Source: Omphiscola glabra (Eukaryota; Mollusca; Gastropoda; Lymnaeidae). Taken from it: DNA of 64,000 nt. The notes under the pieces were generated by a model. That model did not search any database. It was not told where the DNA came from and saw only the letters and a program-made list of their open reading frames with translations. Where the stretch lies: NCBI GenBank assembly GCA_964017045.1, contig OZ024808.1, positions 4,915,284 through 4,979,283 of the forward strand, in the 5' to 3' direction. How positions within the stretch are numbered: the stretch's first letter is position 1; the number at the start of each line of letters is the position of its first letter. The position numbers and the translations under genes are program-made. Positions 12,763 through 22,724 of the stretch are shown one piece after another.

Positions 12763-12884
12763 TGATGTCTACAATCTTTTCCAGCTTGTTATTATCTCCC
12801 AGCTTAGTTTTTGTACCGCGCTTCGAGCCTTGGGGGATGAAGCGTGATTTTTCAAATGAACTTTATTATTATTATTATTATTAC
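12763..12884 (+). other. LINE 3' UTR with (TTA)n end
   Basis: A short non-coding segment contains GCGCTTCGAGCC...ATGAAGCGTG, which can form a small stem, and ends in TTATTATTATTATTATTATTA. A 3' hairpin followed by a short microsatellite is usual in CR1/L2-type LINEs and marks the 3' end of this insertion. Confidence 0.65.
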
Positions 12885-13005
12885 TTATTTGTAATGTAAA
12901 GTTATTATTAAAGCTTGATATATATTGTTATATCGACACAGATTGTTCGTGTCTATTTAATCTATTTTAAAGCTTTATCGCGGTCCAACACTTTTATAAT
13001 TTGTC
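12885..13005 (+). mobile_element. Penelope-like element end, right half
   Basis: Starting at CTTATTTGTAATGTAAAG, this matches the terminal part of the Penelope copies at 29.34-29.41 kb and 49.22-49.29 kb (reverse complement) and at 50.13-50.25 kb (same strand), including ACAGATTGTTCGTGTCTATT and CTTTATCGC.GTCCAACACTT. It is the continuation of the fragment at 785-972, displaced by the LINE. Confidence 0.7.
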
Positions 13006-13205
13006 AATTTGCCTAACTCTAGTAGATGGGAAGTTCACGCATTGCTGCCAATAAATGTTGGGCGGTCTATATCTACTAATAATATAATCGATTATTGATA
13101 ATATTTTAACGTTATGAAACCAGTTTATAAAAAGTAACACAATTGTTTAAAAACAGATTTTGATTTGGTTAAAGCAAAAAGATCCAACACATCCTAGCTT
13201 AGATT
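13006..13205. other. AT-rich spacer, nothing recognised
   Basis: I see no reading frame, repeat or motif that can be supported between the Penelope end and the hAT terminus. Confidence 0.6.
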
Positions 13206-13837
13206 AAGAGCCGGCTCCAGGTACAAGCAACTCGTTCAGTTGCCCGGGGTGCCATGTGCTTAGGGCGCCATCAATGATCTTCCAAAACAGGTAAAAGCAT
13301 TACATGTGGGCATGATGAAAGAAAAATAAATGTTATACCCATATGTTTACTTCACATACTAAATAAATCGTTTGTTGGTGCGCATGAAGTGGAGGTAAAA
13401 TAAACAGCCGCTTCCTTTGTAGTGGCATCGAGTTCAATGGGAAGTCTTAAAGTATTGTGCTGTGTGCGCAAATTCGAGCTAACAATGAGTGAACATATAT
13501 GTGTATCTAAAGAAACTCACTTTCACAATTGTGGCAAAAATGTTCAGAACGAGATATGCAATTTATTAGGAAACGCATCTGAAGAAAATATCATTAACCG
13601 ATCTAAATCAGCCAAATATGTTAGCTTTATTTTAGATTGCACACTGGATATATTTAATATTTACGTGGAGCAGCTGTCATTTACCATCTTTTTTTTTTAG
13701 ATTTATAAGACATAGCAACGAAATAACATGTTCTTACTGATAAGACAGTTGTAGAGACTACAGGTGAAAGATCATGTGAAAGTATCTTGATTATTTTGAA
13801 AGAGATCAAACTTAAATCTAGACCCACACAACTGCAG

Positions 13838-14125
13838 CAGAGACCAGGGCTGCGACAATGGTTCCAATATGAAGGGTACAGAGACCAGGGATGCGACAAT
13901 GGTTTCAATATGAATGGTACAGAGACCAGGGATGCGACAATGGTTCCAATATGAAGGGTACAGAGACCATGGCTGCGACAATGGTTCCAATATGAAGGAT
14001 ACAGAGACCAGGGCTGCGACAATGGTTCCAATATGAAGGGTACAGAGACCAGGGTTGCGACAATGATTCCAATATGAAGGGTACAGAGACCAGGGCTGCT
14101 ACAATGGTTCTAATATGAAGGAACC
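13838..14125. repeat. 41-bp minisatellite born from the hAT NMKG motif, about 7 copies
   Basis: Each unit contains CAGGG.TGCGACAATGGTT followed by CCAATATGAAGGGTACAGAGA. This DNA encodes the QGCDNGSNMKGT core of the transposase, so the seed is a recognised protein motif. The 41-bp period breaks the reading frame in every unit. Confidence 0.92.
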
Positions 14126-14367
14126 AAAAAAAGGCGTGCCGGCGCGGATTATAAAATACAAAAATGTAATGTACGAGACATTTTTATAGCCTATGTATGT
14201 CATAACATAAACTTAGTGTTTGTTGACAGTGCAACAAGTTGTCTGGAATCCACTTCTTTTTTATTCTTTGGTACTGTCTATCGCATATTTTATGTTTTAT
14301 TTTCTGCATCTCCTGGACGATGACATGTATTTAAAAGAACACATAAACTGCCCGACTGTGAACATTA

Positions 14368-14500
14368 CTGTGAAACCTTTATGTGAGACTAGATGGGAGG
14401 GCAAAATTGAATGTGTCAAAACTTTATGTGAGACTAGATGGGCGCGCAGAATTGAATGTGTTAACCTTTATGTGAGACTAGATGGGAGTGCATAATTGAA
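14368..14500. repeat. About 44-bp repeat of the hAT CETRW segment, 3 copies
   Basis: TTTATGTGAGACTAGATGGG recurs three times, each followed by a GAATTGAATGTGT-like sequence. The unit encodes LCETRW...IECV, a conserved hAT transposase segment normally present once. Confidence 0.85.
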
Positions 14501-15254
14501 TGTGTAAAAGCCATTAAATTTGAAATTACGGAAATTTGAGAAGCTCTTTATGAACTTCAGAATTGTCTGCGTCTGATCTTATAATGCGACATGAAGAAGA
14601 AACACTTGTATCAAAATAAAAGAGTGTGTATTTTTTAGTATGATAAATGTCTGGTATGATATTTGTGGCAGAGTAAATGTTGTCATCAAAACTATGCAGG
14701 ACACCTATATGGAAATGTCTACTTAAGCTTCACTAATGAATCCAGTTACTGATTGTCGTGCAAATGGATTTGGAAATGCACCAGTCAATTAAAATATAGC
14801 CACAGAATTAGATGCAGATCTCATTTTTAGAAATAAGAAGATTGAGAGGAGGCTGTTTGAATATGAGTGCACTGACCAGGTTCCAAATGCAGATGACCCG
14901 GAAAAAGAATCACGTGTTCAATGTAGAACTGGAAAGAGCTATCAATTCTTTATCGGAGATATTTGAACAGTTGCAAAGTTTTGATAAAACACGGGGAATT
15001 TTAAAAGACCTAAAAAAATTTGCCAGACAAAGTAACGCTTTGGTTTGGAGAATAAGTTAAGGTATCAAGACAATAGCGATGTAAATGGAAGTGATCTGTT
15101 GAGTGAACTAGATAAAGCCAAAGAATTGTTTCCTCGTGATGTAAAGCTTCCAATAGAAGCCGCTAAATTTATAAACAATAATAAGTTACTGGAAGTCATG
15201 CCAATTATGTGGGTAACATTGAGAATAATGTAAACAAATCCAATTACTGTAGAC

Positions 15255-15865
15255 GGTTCTGGTTGTGGTAGGGTACATTGCTGCATCCATATACTGGCAT
15301 ATATGCAACGGTTGCGGAAGCGATGCTGCCATCCTAACGGCTCCTAGCAGAAACCAGGGCAGCCTTGAAGCTTTCGATAGATGTCGAGTTCACGGCGGTA
15401 TTGTCCGGGTGGTTCCAAGCGATTATTGTGCGTGGGAAGAATGATTGTTTATGTTGCACTGTGTTACTCCGAGGCACAGTGAAGCATTTGTTATTGTTCC
15501 GGGTGTAATTTCTCATGGGGTTGTCAGATGTTAAGTCAGTGTTAAGTCAGTGTTTGGCTCTGATTAATCGGCCTGGCTTCTGTGGGGTAAGATAATTGTT
15601 TGCTGGGATGGCCGGCACTAGCCCCATGGCCACTTTATATAAGAATGTTAGGCGGATCTTTTCTCGTCTGTCCTTGAGAGTGGGGATGTCAAATCTGTTC
15701 AAGAGGCCAGTGACGTAGCCAGGAGTGGTGGTTTTATAGTCACGTGCTATGAAGCGCATTGCGTTACGTTGGATTCGCTCCAACTTGTCCACGTCTTGCT
15801 TTAGGTGTGGGTCTCAGATGATCGCACCATGTTCTAGTAGCCTACGGACGAGTGCATGATAGGCG
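15255..15865 (-). pseudogene. LINE RT 3'-terminal fragment inserted in the hAT
   Basis: On the minus strand the sequence encodes the C-terminal part of a non-LTR retrotransposon protein different from the CR1-like copies. It begins SLAYHALVRRLLEHGAII, has one stop, then DPHLKQDVDKLERIQRNAMR, FDIPTLKDRREKIRLTFLYK and PGRLIRAKH. It continues after another stop with NPMRNYTRNNNKCFTVPRSN, FFPRTIIAWNHP and SFKAALVSARSR. The LERIQRNAMRF...LKDRRE pattern is common in Jockey/RTE-like molluscan LINEs. The flanking hAT motif is interrupted between TNPITV and GERSF, showing the fragment inserted there. It is 5'-truncated. Confidence 0.82.
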
Positions 15866-16073
15866 AGAGAAGCTTTAGTAAGCTAAATCTTATGAAAACA
15901 TATTTACGATCATCCATGTCTCAAGACAGAATTAATTCTATGACAATTTTTGTATATAGAAAATGTAACTGCAAAGAATACAAATATTGAAAGTGCAATA
16001 AACAAGATTTGCTGATGTAAAGGCGTGAAATATAATTTTTTATTGGTAAGCTAACTCTTCATACTGTCTAGTA

Positions 16074-16805
16074 CAACGATGGCCAAAATCGCGGCTCGCG
16101 AGCCGCATGCGGCTCTTCTGTGTTCACATTGCGGCTCGCGAACAATTTATGAAATTAAAACTTTTCGTTTGAAATATATAATAATAATATCAAAAATAAA
16201 TGAAAGTTAAAAAAAAGAAATCTTGACTGAAACAAAAAGTTGAAAATAATTTGGGATTGATTTAAATTTTAAAAGTTGAAGGGAGCGATTGGTTTCTGAT
16301 TTGTTGCTGATGTGAACTGTTCAATTTCTGGTTCCGGTAAAAATCCGCCTTTCAAAGTATTGACCATTACTGTTAGTTGTACTGACAGAACTTCTTCGCA
16401 CCACAACTACTAGCTACCAACCAGATTTAAAGAAACTTGCTAGTTCAAAGGCTTCTCAGCAGAATCATAACAATTAATGTTCACTGTAATTATGAGTATA
16501 TATGCAGGGTGTTTCTATTCATAAATTTTACATATTTAAATATGTGTTAATTGTGTATCTGTAACGCATATATTTCTTCAATTGTGTAACTGTAACGCAT
16601 ATATTTCTTCAACATACGGTTAGGTTTAAAACAATTGAAATGTTTAAATCATTAAATTCGAATAAAAAGTAATTTTTAAAAATAAATCACAAAAGGAATG
16701 TTTCATTGCGAGTGGGGTCGGACCCATAGTGCTTAAATTCGGCTCTCAACAATTTTTTTAAATTTAAAAAACGGCTCTCAGTTACTACAGGTCTGGCCAC
16801 CCATG
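16074..16805. mobile_element. hAT-type MITE with 8-bp target-site duplication
   Basis: The left end is CAACGATGGCCAAAATCGCG, followed by GCTCGCGAGCCGCATGCGGC. The right end, read inward, is CATGGGTGGCCAGACC. GTCTAGTA is duplicated on both sides (16,066-16,073 and 16,806-16,813). The 732-bp interior has no open frame of note but keeps fragments of the CGGCTC motif near the right end (ACGGCTCTCAG). An 8-bp duplication and CA...TG ends with an internal TGGCCA fit the hAT superfamily. Confidence 0.8.
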
Positions 16806-16970
16806 GTCTAGTACAAGCTATGAAATACATAATTATTGTTCTTTGATTGTTAAGCACAACATGCTCGGTAATAAACACCCTAGTTTTTTCCTTGCACAAA
16901 GTTGTATTATTATACTTTAAAGGGCCACGAAAGTTCAGCTTGCCTGGGGCGCCAACAACCGTTACAACTG

Positions 16971-17805
16971 ACTGGATTACAAGCAAGTTTAAAAAAAAAA
17001 TCAAATTGAAATTCGGAGCTGCGATAATCATAAGAGTTATTTTGAAATGGATGGATTTATGGTGATTGGACAATAATCATCATGACAGGTTTATGGCAGA
17101 GCCACTGTCAACAATTAACAATAAATTATACGCATTGCAGCTGGAGTTTAAAACAAATAATATCAGTCTTGCTTCTGACCTAACAATTTGTTTGAATTAT
17201 ATGCTAGTCGTATCAATATTATATATAATATATACATTATGCAGACATTACTCTAACTTGGAGAGGCGCCCCGATCCCATCACGTAACCCTCCATCCCCC
17301 GACCTACTCATTGCAACGATTTAGAAATTAGCCGTTATACCCCCCCCCCCGCCCCCGCCCCCAAAACCACTTATAAATAATAAGCGATAGTAAAGTGTCA
17401 TGACAAGCACCACTGGCTGAAACTATATTAAGACTCATCCATCTCGTGACTGACACATTACAATTAACATAGACATAATGGCTGACAATTTAAATAGTAA
17501 TTATTGTGAGAAGGGCTTGTTGGTGAATAATTTGATGGATTTTGTAAGGGATATTTCTGAATAAAATGTTTAAAAGGAAGACAAAAAGAATACATGTATA
17601 CACTTAACGTTGGCTAGTCATTTATAGATGCTCTAATTAAATATTAAAATAATAATAGACACATTGCTTAAGGCCAGTATAAAAATGAGGGCTGGTGTTA
17701 AGAGTATAGCCACTGCTTCATGTTTAGAGAGTAGAGTCACGTAATGGAATATGAAAGGAGTCTTTTGCAAAAACTATTTAAGACTTGGGACAGGATAAAG
17801 ATGCT
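16971..17805. other. Intergenic AT-rich stretch with a C-rich run
   Basis: Short frames here (for example 17,066-17,287) have no recognisable domain. A poly-C/GCCCCC tract lies at 17,340-17,362. No transposon ends are visible. Confidence 0.5.
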
Positions 17806-18185
17806 TGCAATAAGTGTCGTGCCACAAGATCATTACTGCAATAAGTGTCGTGCCACAATATCATTACTGCAATTCGTGTCGTGCCACAAGATCATTACTC
17901 CAATAAGTGTCGTTCCACAAGATCATTACTGCTATAAGTGTCGTGCCACAAGATCATTACTGCTATAAGTGTGGTGCCACAAGATCATTACTGCAATAAG
18001 TGTCATGCCACAAGATCATTACCGCAATAAGTGTCGTGCCACAAGATCATTACTGCAATAAGTGTCGTGCCTCAAGATCATTACTGCAATAAGTGTCGTG
18101 TCACAAGATCATTACCGCAATAAATGTCGTGCCACAAGATCATTACTGCAATAAGTGTCTTGCCACAAGATCATTATTGCATTGA
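17806..18185. repeat. 31-bp minisatellite, about 12 copies
   Basis: Core ATAAGTGTCGTGCCACAAGA followed by TCATTACTGCA. Units vary at single positions. The array ends about 90 bp before the receptor frame. Confidence 0.95.
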
Positions 18186-18276
18186 ATTTGCTTCAATCGC
18201 AGGGGGCGGGGCAAAAAGCTTGTCAATATTTATTTTTTTAAAAATCATGGGTGACCATTTCATTACGGAATCCTAA

Positions 18277-19266
18277 GGGGCTTACATAAACTGTACAAGT
18301 CTAGATGACACAAACAGAAGAAGTTTAACAGGCGACAGAATTCTGTCGATCTTCATCATAGCGGTGAGGGTTGTGCTGACTCAATGCGTGTGCGTGGTTG
18401 GTTTAATCAGCAACAGCCTCAGCATCATCCCGTTTCTGTCACAAAAACTGAGTGATACATTCAACATCAGCCTGCTCAGTCTGGCCATCTCGGACTTCTT
18501 ATCACTCGTGGCACTGTTTTGGCTAAATCTCTGCTACGCCCCTGAATTTCAAGCGCGGGTGGCATGGTTTATTCCTCTGGAAGTGGCGTATCTCACGGGA
18601 GGGTGGCCCCACGTCTTCTTCACCCGCATCACGACATGGATCACCGGGTACATTACACTGGAGAAGTGTTTCTGCATAGTGGCACCCATGAAGGTGAAGG
18701 CCGTGTTCACACCGAGACGCACAGTGATCTACAACAAACTTGTGTACGTGGTCATTTTAGCTAGTGTTGCTCCCATTTACTACACAGTTCGGCTTTATGA
18801 AAAGTTTGTCCCTGAAAGAAACGAAACGCTTTTGGGGATCATATTTATTAGTGGCAGAGATGACATAGAGGTTGTCTCATTTCATATCAACAACATTCTT
18901 CCTCTCACGGGATTCACAATTATAATAATTGGAACCGCCATCTTAGCAACGCGACTCAAACAGATTTAGAAATGGCGTCCGACAGCCGCGCGGTCAGAAG
19001 AGATGCAGAACAGAGACACAAAAAGTGTCAAAATGGTTGTGTTTATTTCTGTTATTTTTATCGTCTGCTATCTTCCTGGGACCGTTGTGTTTATTTGGAT
19101 GATGCTGGACTCCAATCTCTTTGAGGCCGCCTTCGCCACATTGTTTCTGCTGGAGGCTCTCAACGCCTCAGTCAATATTTTTGTGAATTTAGGGATGAGT
19201 TCAAAGTTCAGAAAAACATTTGTAAATTTGTTTGCCTCAAGTGAAACAATAAGAAGTTTATTTTAA
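18277..19266 (+). pseudogene. Rhodopsin-class GPCR, snail chemosensory-type, one nonsense codon
   Basis: One frame encodes a seven-helix receptor. TM1 contains VGLISNSLSI, TM2 LLSLAISDFLSL (the conserved Asp), TM3 ITGYITLEKCFCIVAP in place of DRY, TM4 YVVILASVAPIYY, TM5 ILPLTGFTIIIIGTAIL, TM6 FISVIFIVCYLPG (the Pro kept) and TM7 ALNASVNIFVNLGMSSKFRKTF in place of NPxxY. There is a sequon NET in the second outer loop. A single TAG at 18,967-18,969 sits in the third inner loop, after ATRLKQI; the same frame continues to the end. No in-frame ATG lies between the upstream stop (18,274) and TM1, so an upstream exon or loss of the start is implied. Intronless receptors of this kind are expanded in heterobranch snails and proposed to be chemosensory. 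Either a recent pseudogene or a polymorphic null. Confidence 0.82.
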
Positions 19267-19267
19267 G

Positions 19268-19380
19268 AAGCTTTATAAGCCACACATCTAATCGTTATAA
19301 GCCACACATCTAATCGTTATAAGCCACACATCTAATCGTTATAAGCCACACATCTAATCGTTATAAGCCACACATCTAAT
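19268..19380. repeat. 22-bp repeat after the receptor, 5 copies
   Basis: AAGCCACACATCTAATCGTT plus AT repeats immediately after the receptor stop codon. The copies are almost identical, implying recent expansion. Not related to the 22-bp LINE satellite. Confidence 0.95.
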
Positions 19381-19533
19381 CTGGAGGATATTTTGTCGAT
19401 CTTACGTTTCACAATGTTTGGGGACCTTTTTGGGTGGGATGGGGGGTGGTTTAACCCTAGAATTGTAAACCTGCCCTGGGTCTCCAGTTTCTTTATTTAT
19501 TTTATGATTTATCTACTAGCTATCCATCTATAT

Positions 19534-19733
19534 CAGCGGTTCTCAAACTGTGGGTCACGACCCCTTTGAGGGTCGAACGACCCTTTCACAGGTGTCGCCT
19601 AAGACCATCGGAAAACACAATATATAATACTCAGTTATGAAGTAGCAACGAAAATAATTTTGTGGTTGGGGGTCGCCACAACATGAGGAACCGTGTTAAA
19701 TGGACGCGGTATTAGGAAGGTTGAGAACCACTG
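19534..19733. mobile_element. SPIN-like hAT MITE, 200 bp, perfect 8-bp duplication
   Basis: Ends are CAGCGGTTCTCAAACTGTGG on the left and, read inward from the right, CAGTGGTTCTCAACCTTCC. ATCTATAT flanks both sides exactly (19,526-19,533 and 19,734-19,741). The interior has GGTCGAACGACCCTTTCACA, GTCGCCTAAGACCATCGGAA, TGAAGTAGCAACGAAAATAA and GGGGTCGCCACAACATGAGG. From memory, this matches the hAT MITE family of the SPIN (Space Invaders) group, known for horizontal transfer among vertebrates, an insect and a pond snail. The family name should be confirmed by alignment; the hAT class and boundaries are certain from the sequence. Confidence 0.85.
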
Positions 19734-19741
19734 ATCTATAT

Positions 19742-20707
19742 TTTTAGCACATACCCAGTTTGTCCAAGTGTTGCAAAAAAATTTAACTTCTCAATTTCTA
19801 TAACCATTTTAACTTCTCAATTTCTATAACCTTTTAACCATAGTCCTACAAACAGTCTCACACCCTACATGCCGGTCTTTAAACAATAGGCCAACAGACA
19901 GTCTTACACCCTACCTTTCTTTACACCTGAGTTCATCCATACCGCTTGACAGCATTTTTCGGCACTCAATATAAAACTTGTTGAGTGGGGGAGGGCCGGT
20001 TGTGAAAAGGGAGCAGGACACACCAGAAGCAATTAAGTGTATCAGATTGCGCTCCATGTATCCACAAAGACCCAATCGGGAATTATGATCACTTAAAGTA
20101 CATTGGAAAATAATGGATCCATTGTGTCAAAATTGAAATAATAATAGGACTTTTTATTATTACAAAAGCTTTCTTGGGTGAGATAATGAACACTGAAATT
20201 TTTATTATTAATTAATTAAGTTCTTTTCATTTATTTATTTATACACGTAAATTATTTTTGTGGGGTGTGTGTGTGTGGGGGGGGGGCAATTTTTTAATAA
20301 TATTTTTTAACAATATTTTTCGAATTTTAGTGCGAACTTTTTTTAGGCTTTACTTGAGCATGCACATGAGGCAAGAAAAAAATGCTATACATTTTAAAAA
20401 ACTATTTTAACGAATTTAAGCTTTTATAACTGAATATAATACTCTACAATGTGAATGCTCTTTTAAATTCAGCTATACTCTTTAATTGTGTGTGCTACGC
20501 CATGTTTCCATTTGCTAGAGTACCTTTTCCCCCTTTGCGTGGGCGCACACACGTTAATAACAATTGCTCAGTTCACATGGACACATTTTCTTCAAATTTT
20601 CCTCAAATGTCTTTTCGAACCCATGATTAGTTCGCCAAAATAGTGCGTTCAACATTTGATCGTATTAACTGAGCATTACTCGATAGTGACCGTGTGCGCA
20701 TATCAGT
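19742..20707. other. AT-rich intergenic DNA
   Basis: A 28-bp near-duplicate containing AACTTCTCAATTTCTATAAC occurs twice at 19,782-19,835. A TG/poly-G tract lies at 20,262-20,286. No coding signal or element ends are seen. Confidence 0.5.
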
Positions 20708-21225
20708 TATCTTACAGATGAGTTTTTGTTTCTTATTGCCATATGAATTATCTTACAGAATTAGATCTTTGTTTCTCTCTGCCATATCAATCAAGCATCT
20801 TACATAATTAGATCTTTGTTTCTTACTGTCATTTCAATCAATTATCTAACAAAATTAGATCTTTGTTTCTCTCTGCCATATTAATCAATTATCTAACATA
20901 ATTAGATCTTTGTTTCTCTCTGCCATATCAATCAATAATCTTACAGAATTAGATCTTTGTTTCTCTCTGTCATATCAATCAATTATCTTACATAATTAGA
21001 TCTTTGTTTCTCTTTGCCATATCAATCAATATCTTACAGAATTAGATCTTTGTTTCTCTCTGCCATATCAATCAATTATCTTACAGAATTAGATCTTTGT
21101 TTCTCTCTGCCATATCAATCAATTATCTTACAGAATTAGATCTTTGTTTCTCTCTGCCATATCAATCAATTATCTTACAGATTTAGATCTTTGTTTCTCT
21201 TTGCCATATCAATCAATTATCTTGT
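20708..21225. repeat. 47-bp minisatellite, about 11 copies
   Basis: Each unit contains ATTAGATCTTTGTTTCTCTC followed by TGCCATATCAATCAATTATC and TTACAGA. The first units are more divergent than the later ones. Confidence 0.93.
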
Positions 21226-21267
21226 TTCTTTTGCAGTTTCTGTTAATGTATTTTTGTATTAAATCCC

Positions 21268-21976
21268 GTGTACCACCCGGAACTATAAAATATAACCCTA
21301 GGGGAACATGTACCACTTGGAACTACAAAATATACCTTTAGAGGAACATGTATCACTTGGAACTACAAAATATTCCTCTAGGGGAACATGTACCACTTGG
21401 AACTACAAAATATACCTCAAGGGGAACATGTACCATTTGGAACTACAAAATATACCGCTATGGGAACATGTACCATTTGGAACTACAAAATATACCTGTA
21501 GGGGAACATGTACCACTTGGAACTACAAAATATACCTCCAGGGGAACATGTACCACTTGGAACTACAAAATATACCGCTATGGGAACATGTACCATTTGG
21601 AACTACAAAATATACCTGTAGGGGAACATGTACCACTTGGAACTACAAAATATACCTCTAGGGGAACATGTACCACTTGGAACTACAAAATATACCTCTA
21701 GGGGAACATGTACCACTTGGAATGACAAAATAGACCTCCAGGGGAACATGTACCACTTGGAACTACAAAATATACCTCTAGGGGAACATGTACCACTTTG
21801 AACTAAAAAAATAGCTTTAGTGGAACATGTACCACTTGGAACTACAAAATATACCTCTAGGGGAACATGTAATACTTGGAACAACAAAATATACCTCTTG
21901 GGGAACATGTACCACTTGGAACTACAAAATATACCTCTAGGGGAACATGCACCACCTGGAACTACAAAATATACCT
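21268..21976. repeat. 40-bp minisatellite, about 17 copies
   Basis: Unit halves are AACATGTACCACTTGGAACT and ACAAAATATACCTCTAGGGG. The edge units (ACCCGGAACT at the left, CACCTGGAACT at the right) are more divergent. Open frames across it only reflect the repeat. Confidence 0.96.
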
Positions 21977-22724
21977 CATCATATTGACCTACTTACATAA
22001 CAGTAATTATTTAATTTTGTATATGGTAAAATTTGCAAATGTTTAAACATTAAATTAGTATATTTAAAAAAATGTAATACTTAATTAGAATACTTAATGT
22101 TTTGTTTTAATTCGGGGGGGGGGGGGGGTCTCAAGAAAATTTTGAAACTTGTAGATTGAAATGTGGGAATTTAGTGATAGTTGTGCACTAATAGTTAGTA
22201 GTAGCAGGTGATGTATTCATGTGTACAGATATTTAGACATTTTCAAAATAATAAATTAATTTTTTTTTTTTTAAAAGGCACTTTAGCGATTATGTCCCAG
22301 AAACGTAGTAACCTACATTATTATTCTAGGACTTAAAGAATATGCGGACAAGTTTGCTGCAATAGTTGAATAAACTGTTCATAACGCCGGAATACTATTA
22401 TTTTATCAAACATGTCATTATATACTAGATCAAAATTAGCTAAGCTTTAATTTGGTAACATATTGCCAAATAGAGTTTCACAATTACAATCATTTCATCG
22501 GACACTCTCATTTTATTATTCTTTTCTTTACTTCTTTTTCTTTGTTTACGGCTTTTTTTAAAAAAAACTTTACTTTTTTAAAATCTTTTTAAAAAGATTC
22601 ATTTTTTGGGGGTTGGCGCGTCAGTCAAGAGGAGAAAGAATTGACCCAACTTCCCAAGAGCCCCCCCTTGCATACACCAAAGCCCCATTAGTGTTCCACC
22701 AGTAAGTTTTCCATCCCCAATCAG
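21977..22724. other. AT-rich spacer with a 15-base poly-G run
   Basis: Poly-G occupies about 22,114-22,128. No gene is supported. Confidence 0.5.

Larger units (their letters stand above)
973..12884 (+). mobile_element. CR1/L2-like LINE inflated by three internal tandem arrays
   Basis: This is one non-LTR retrotransposon in plus orientation: a 5' leader, an arginine-rich N-terminal reading-frame piece (1,451-1,690), an apurinic-type endonuclease domain (7.85-8.66 kb), a linker, reverse transcriptase (11.15-12.76 kb) and a 3' UTR ending in (TTA)n. Arrays of 22 bp (about 6.0 kb), 16 bp (0.16 kb) and 66 bp (about 2.0 kb) lie inside the coding region. Removing all but one unit of each would leave roughly 3.8 kb, a plausible size for such a LINE. 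It interrupts a Penelope fragment, whose two halves flank it. Two single-base insertions and the stop-containing 22-bp array make it non-functional as a single protein. CR1/L2 assignment rests on domain order, C-terminal motifs and the (TTA)n tail. Confidence 0.8.
13490..16010 (+). pseudogene. hAT transposase remnant (DUF4371 / ZMYM1-like)
   Basis: Pieces in three frames line up in the order of a hAT transposase. At 13,520-13,680 is GKNVQNEICNLLGN...AKYVSFILDCTLDI. At about 13,745-13,880 are VVETTGERSCESI and then RDQGCDNGSNMKG, matching the family's Q-x-YDNGANMKG core. Near 14,375 is LCETRWEGKIECVK. At 14,910-15,030 are VELERAINSLSEIFEQLQSF and KDLKKF, then LLSELDKAKELFP...VKLPIEAAKFI to 15,230. 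After the LINE insertion it resumes at 15,866 with GERSFSKLNLMKTYLRSSMSQDRIN, the dimerisation-domain end. Stops, frameshifts and two internal minisatellites make it dead. In life the enzyme would cut at the element ends. Confidence 0.82.
13206..16970 (+). mobile_element. Decayed hAT transposon (ZMYM1-like) with nested insertions
   Basis: The left end (AGCCGGCTCCAGGTACAAG, then GTTGCCCGGGGTGCC and TTAGGGCGCC) and the right part (AAAGGGCCACGAAAG, then CTTGCCTGGGGCGCC at 16,919-16,953) look like the GC-rich subterminal regions of hAT elements whose transposase resembles zinc-finger MYM-type protein 1. Transposase remnants lie between. The element is split by a LINE fragment (about 15,255-15,865) and by a hAT MITE (16,074-16,805). 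Exact termini and target duplication are not clear. Confidence 0.6.

Noticed and set aside
16687..17073. 128-codon minus-strand frame
   Set aside because: It overlaps the right end of the hAT MITE and hAT subterminal DNA; no domain or conservation signal.
18564..18764. Second frame inside the receptor
   Set aside because: Shadow of the GPCR in another frame.
18967..18969. Programmed stop-codon readthrough or selenocysteine in the receptor
   Set aside because: The codon is TAG, not TGA, and no readthrough context or SECIS-like element is evident; a nonsense mutation is simpler.
21308..21908. Frames across the 40-bp array, and likewise over the 33-, 45-, 24-, 57- and 8-bp arrays
   Set aside because: Open only because of period or composition. 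The same text is open on several frames.
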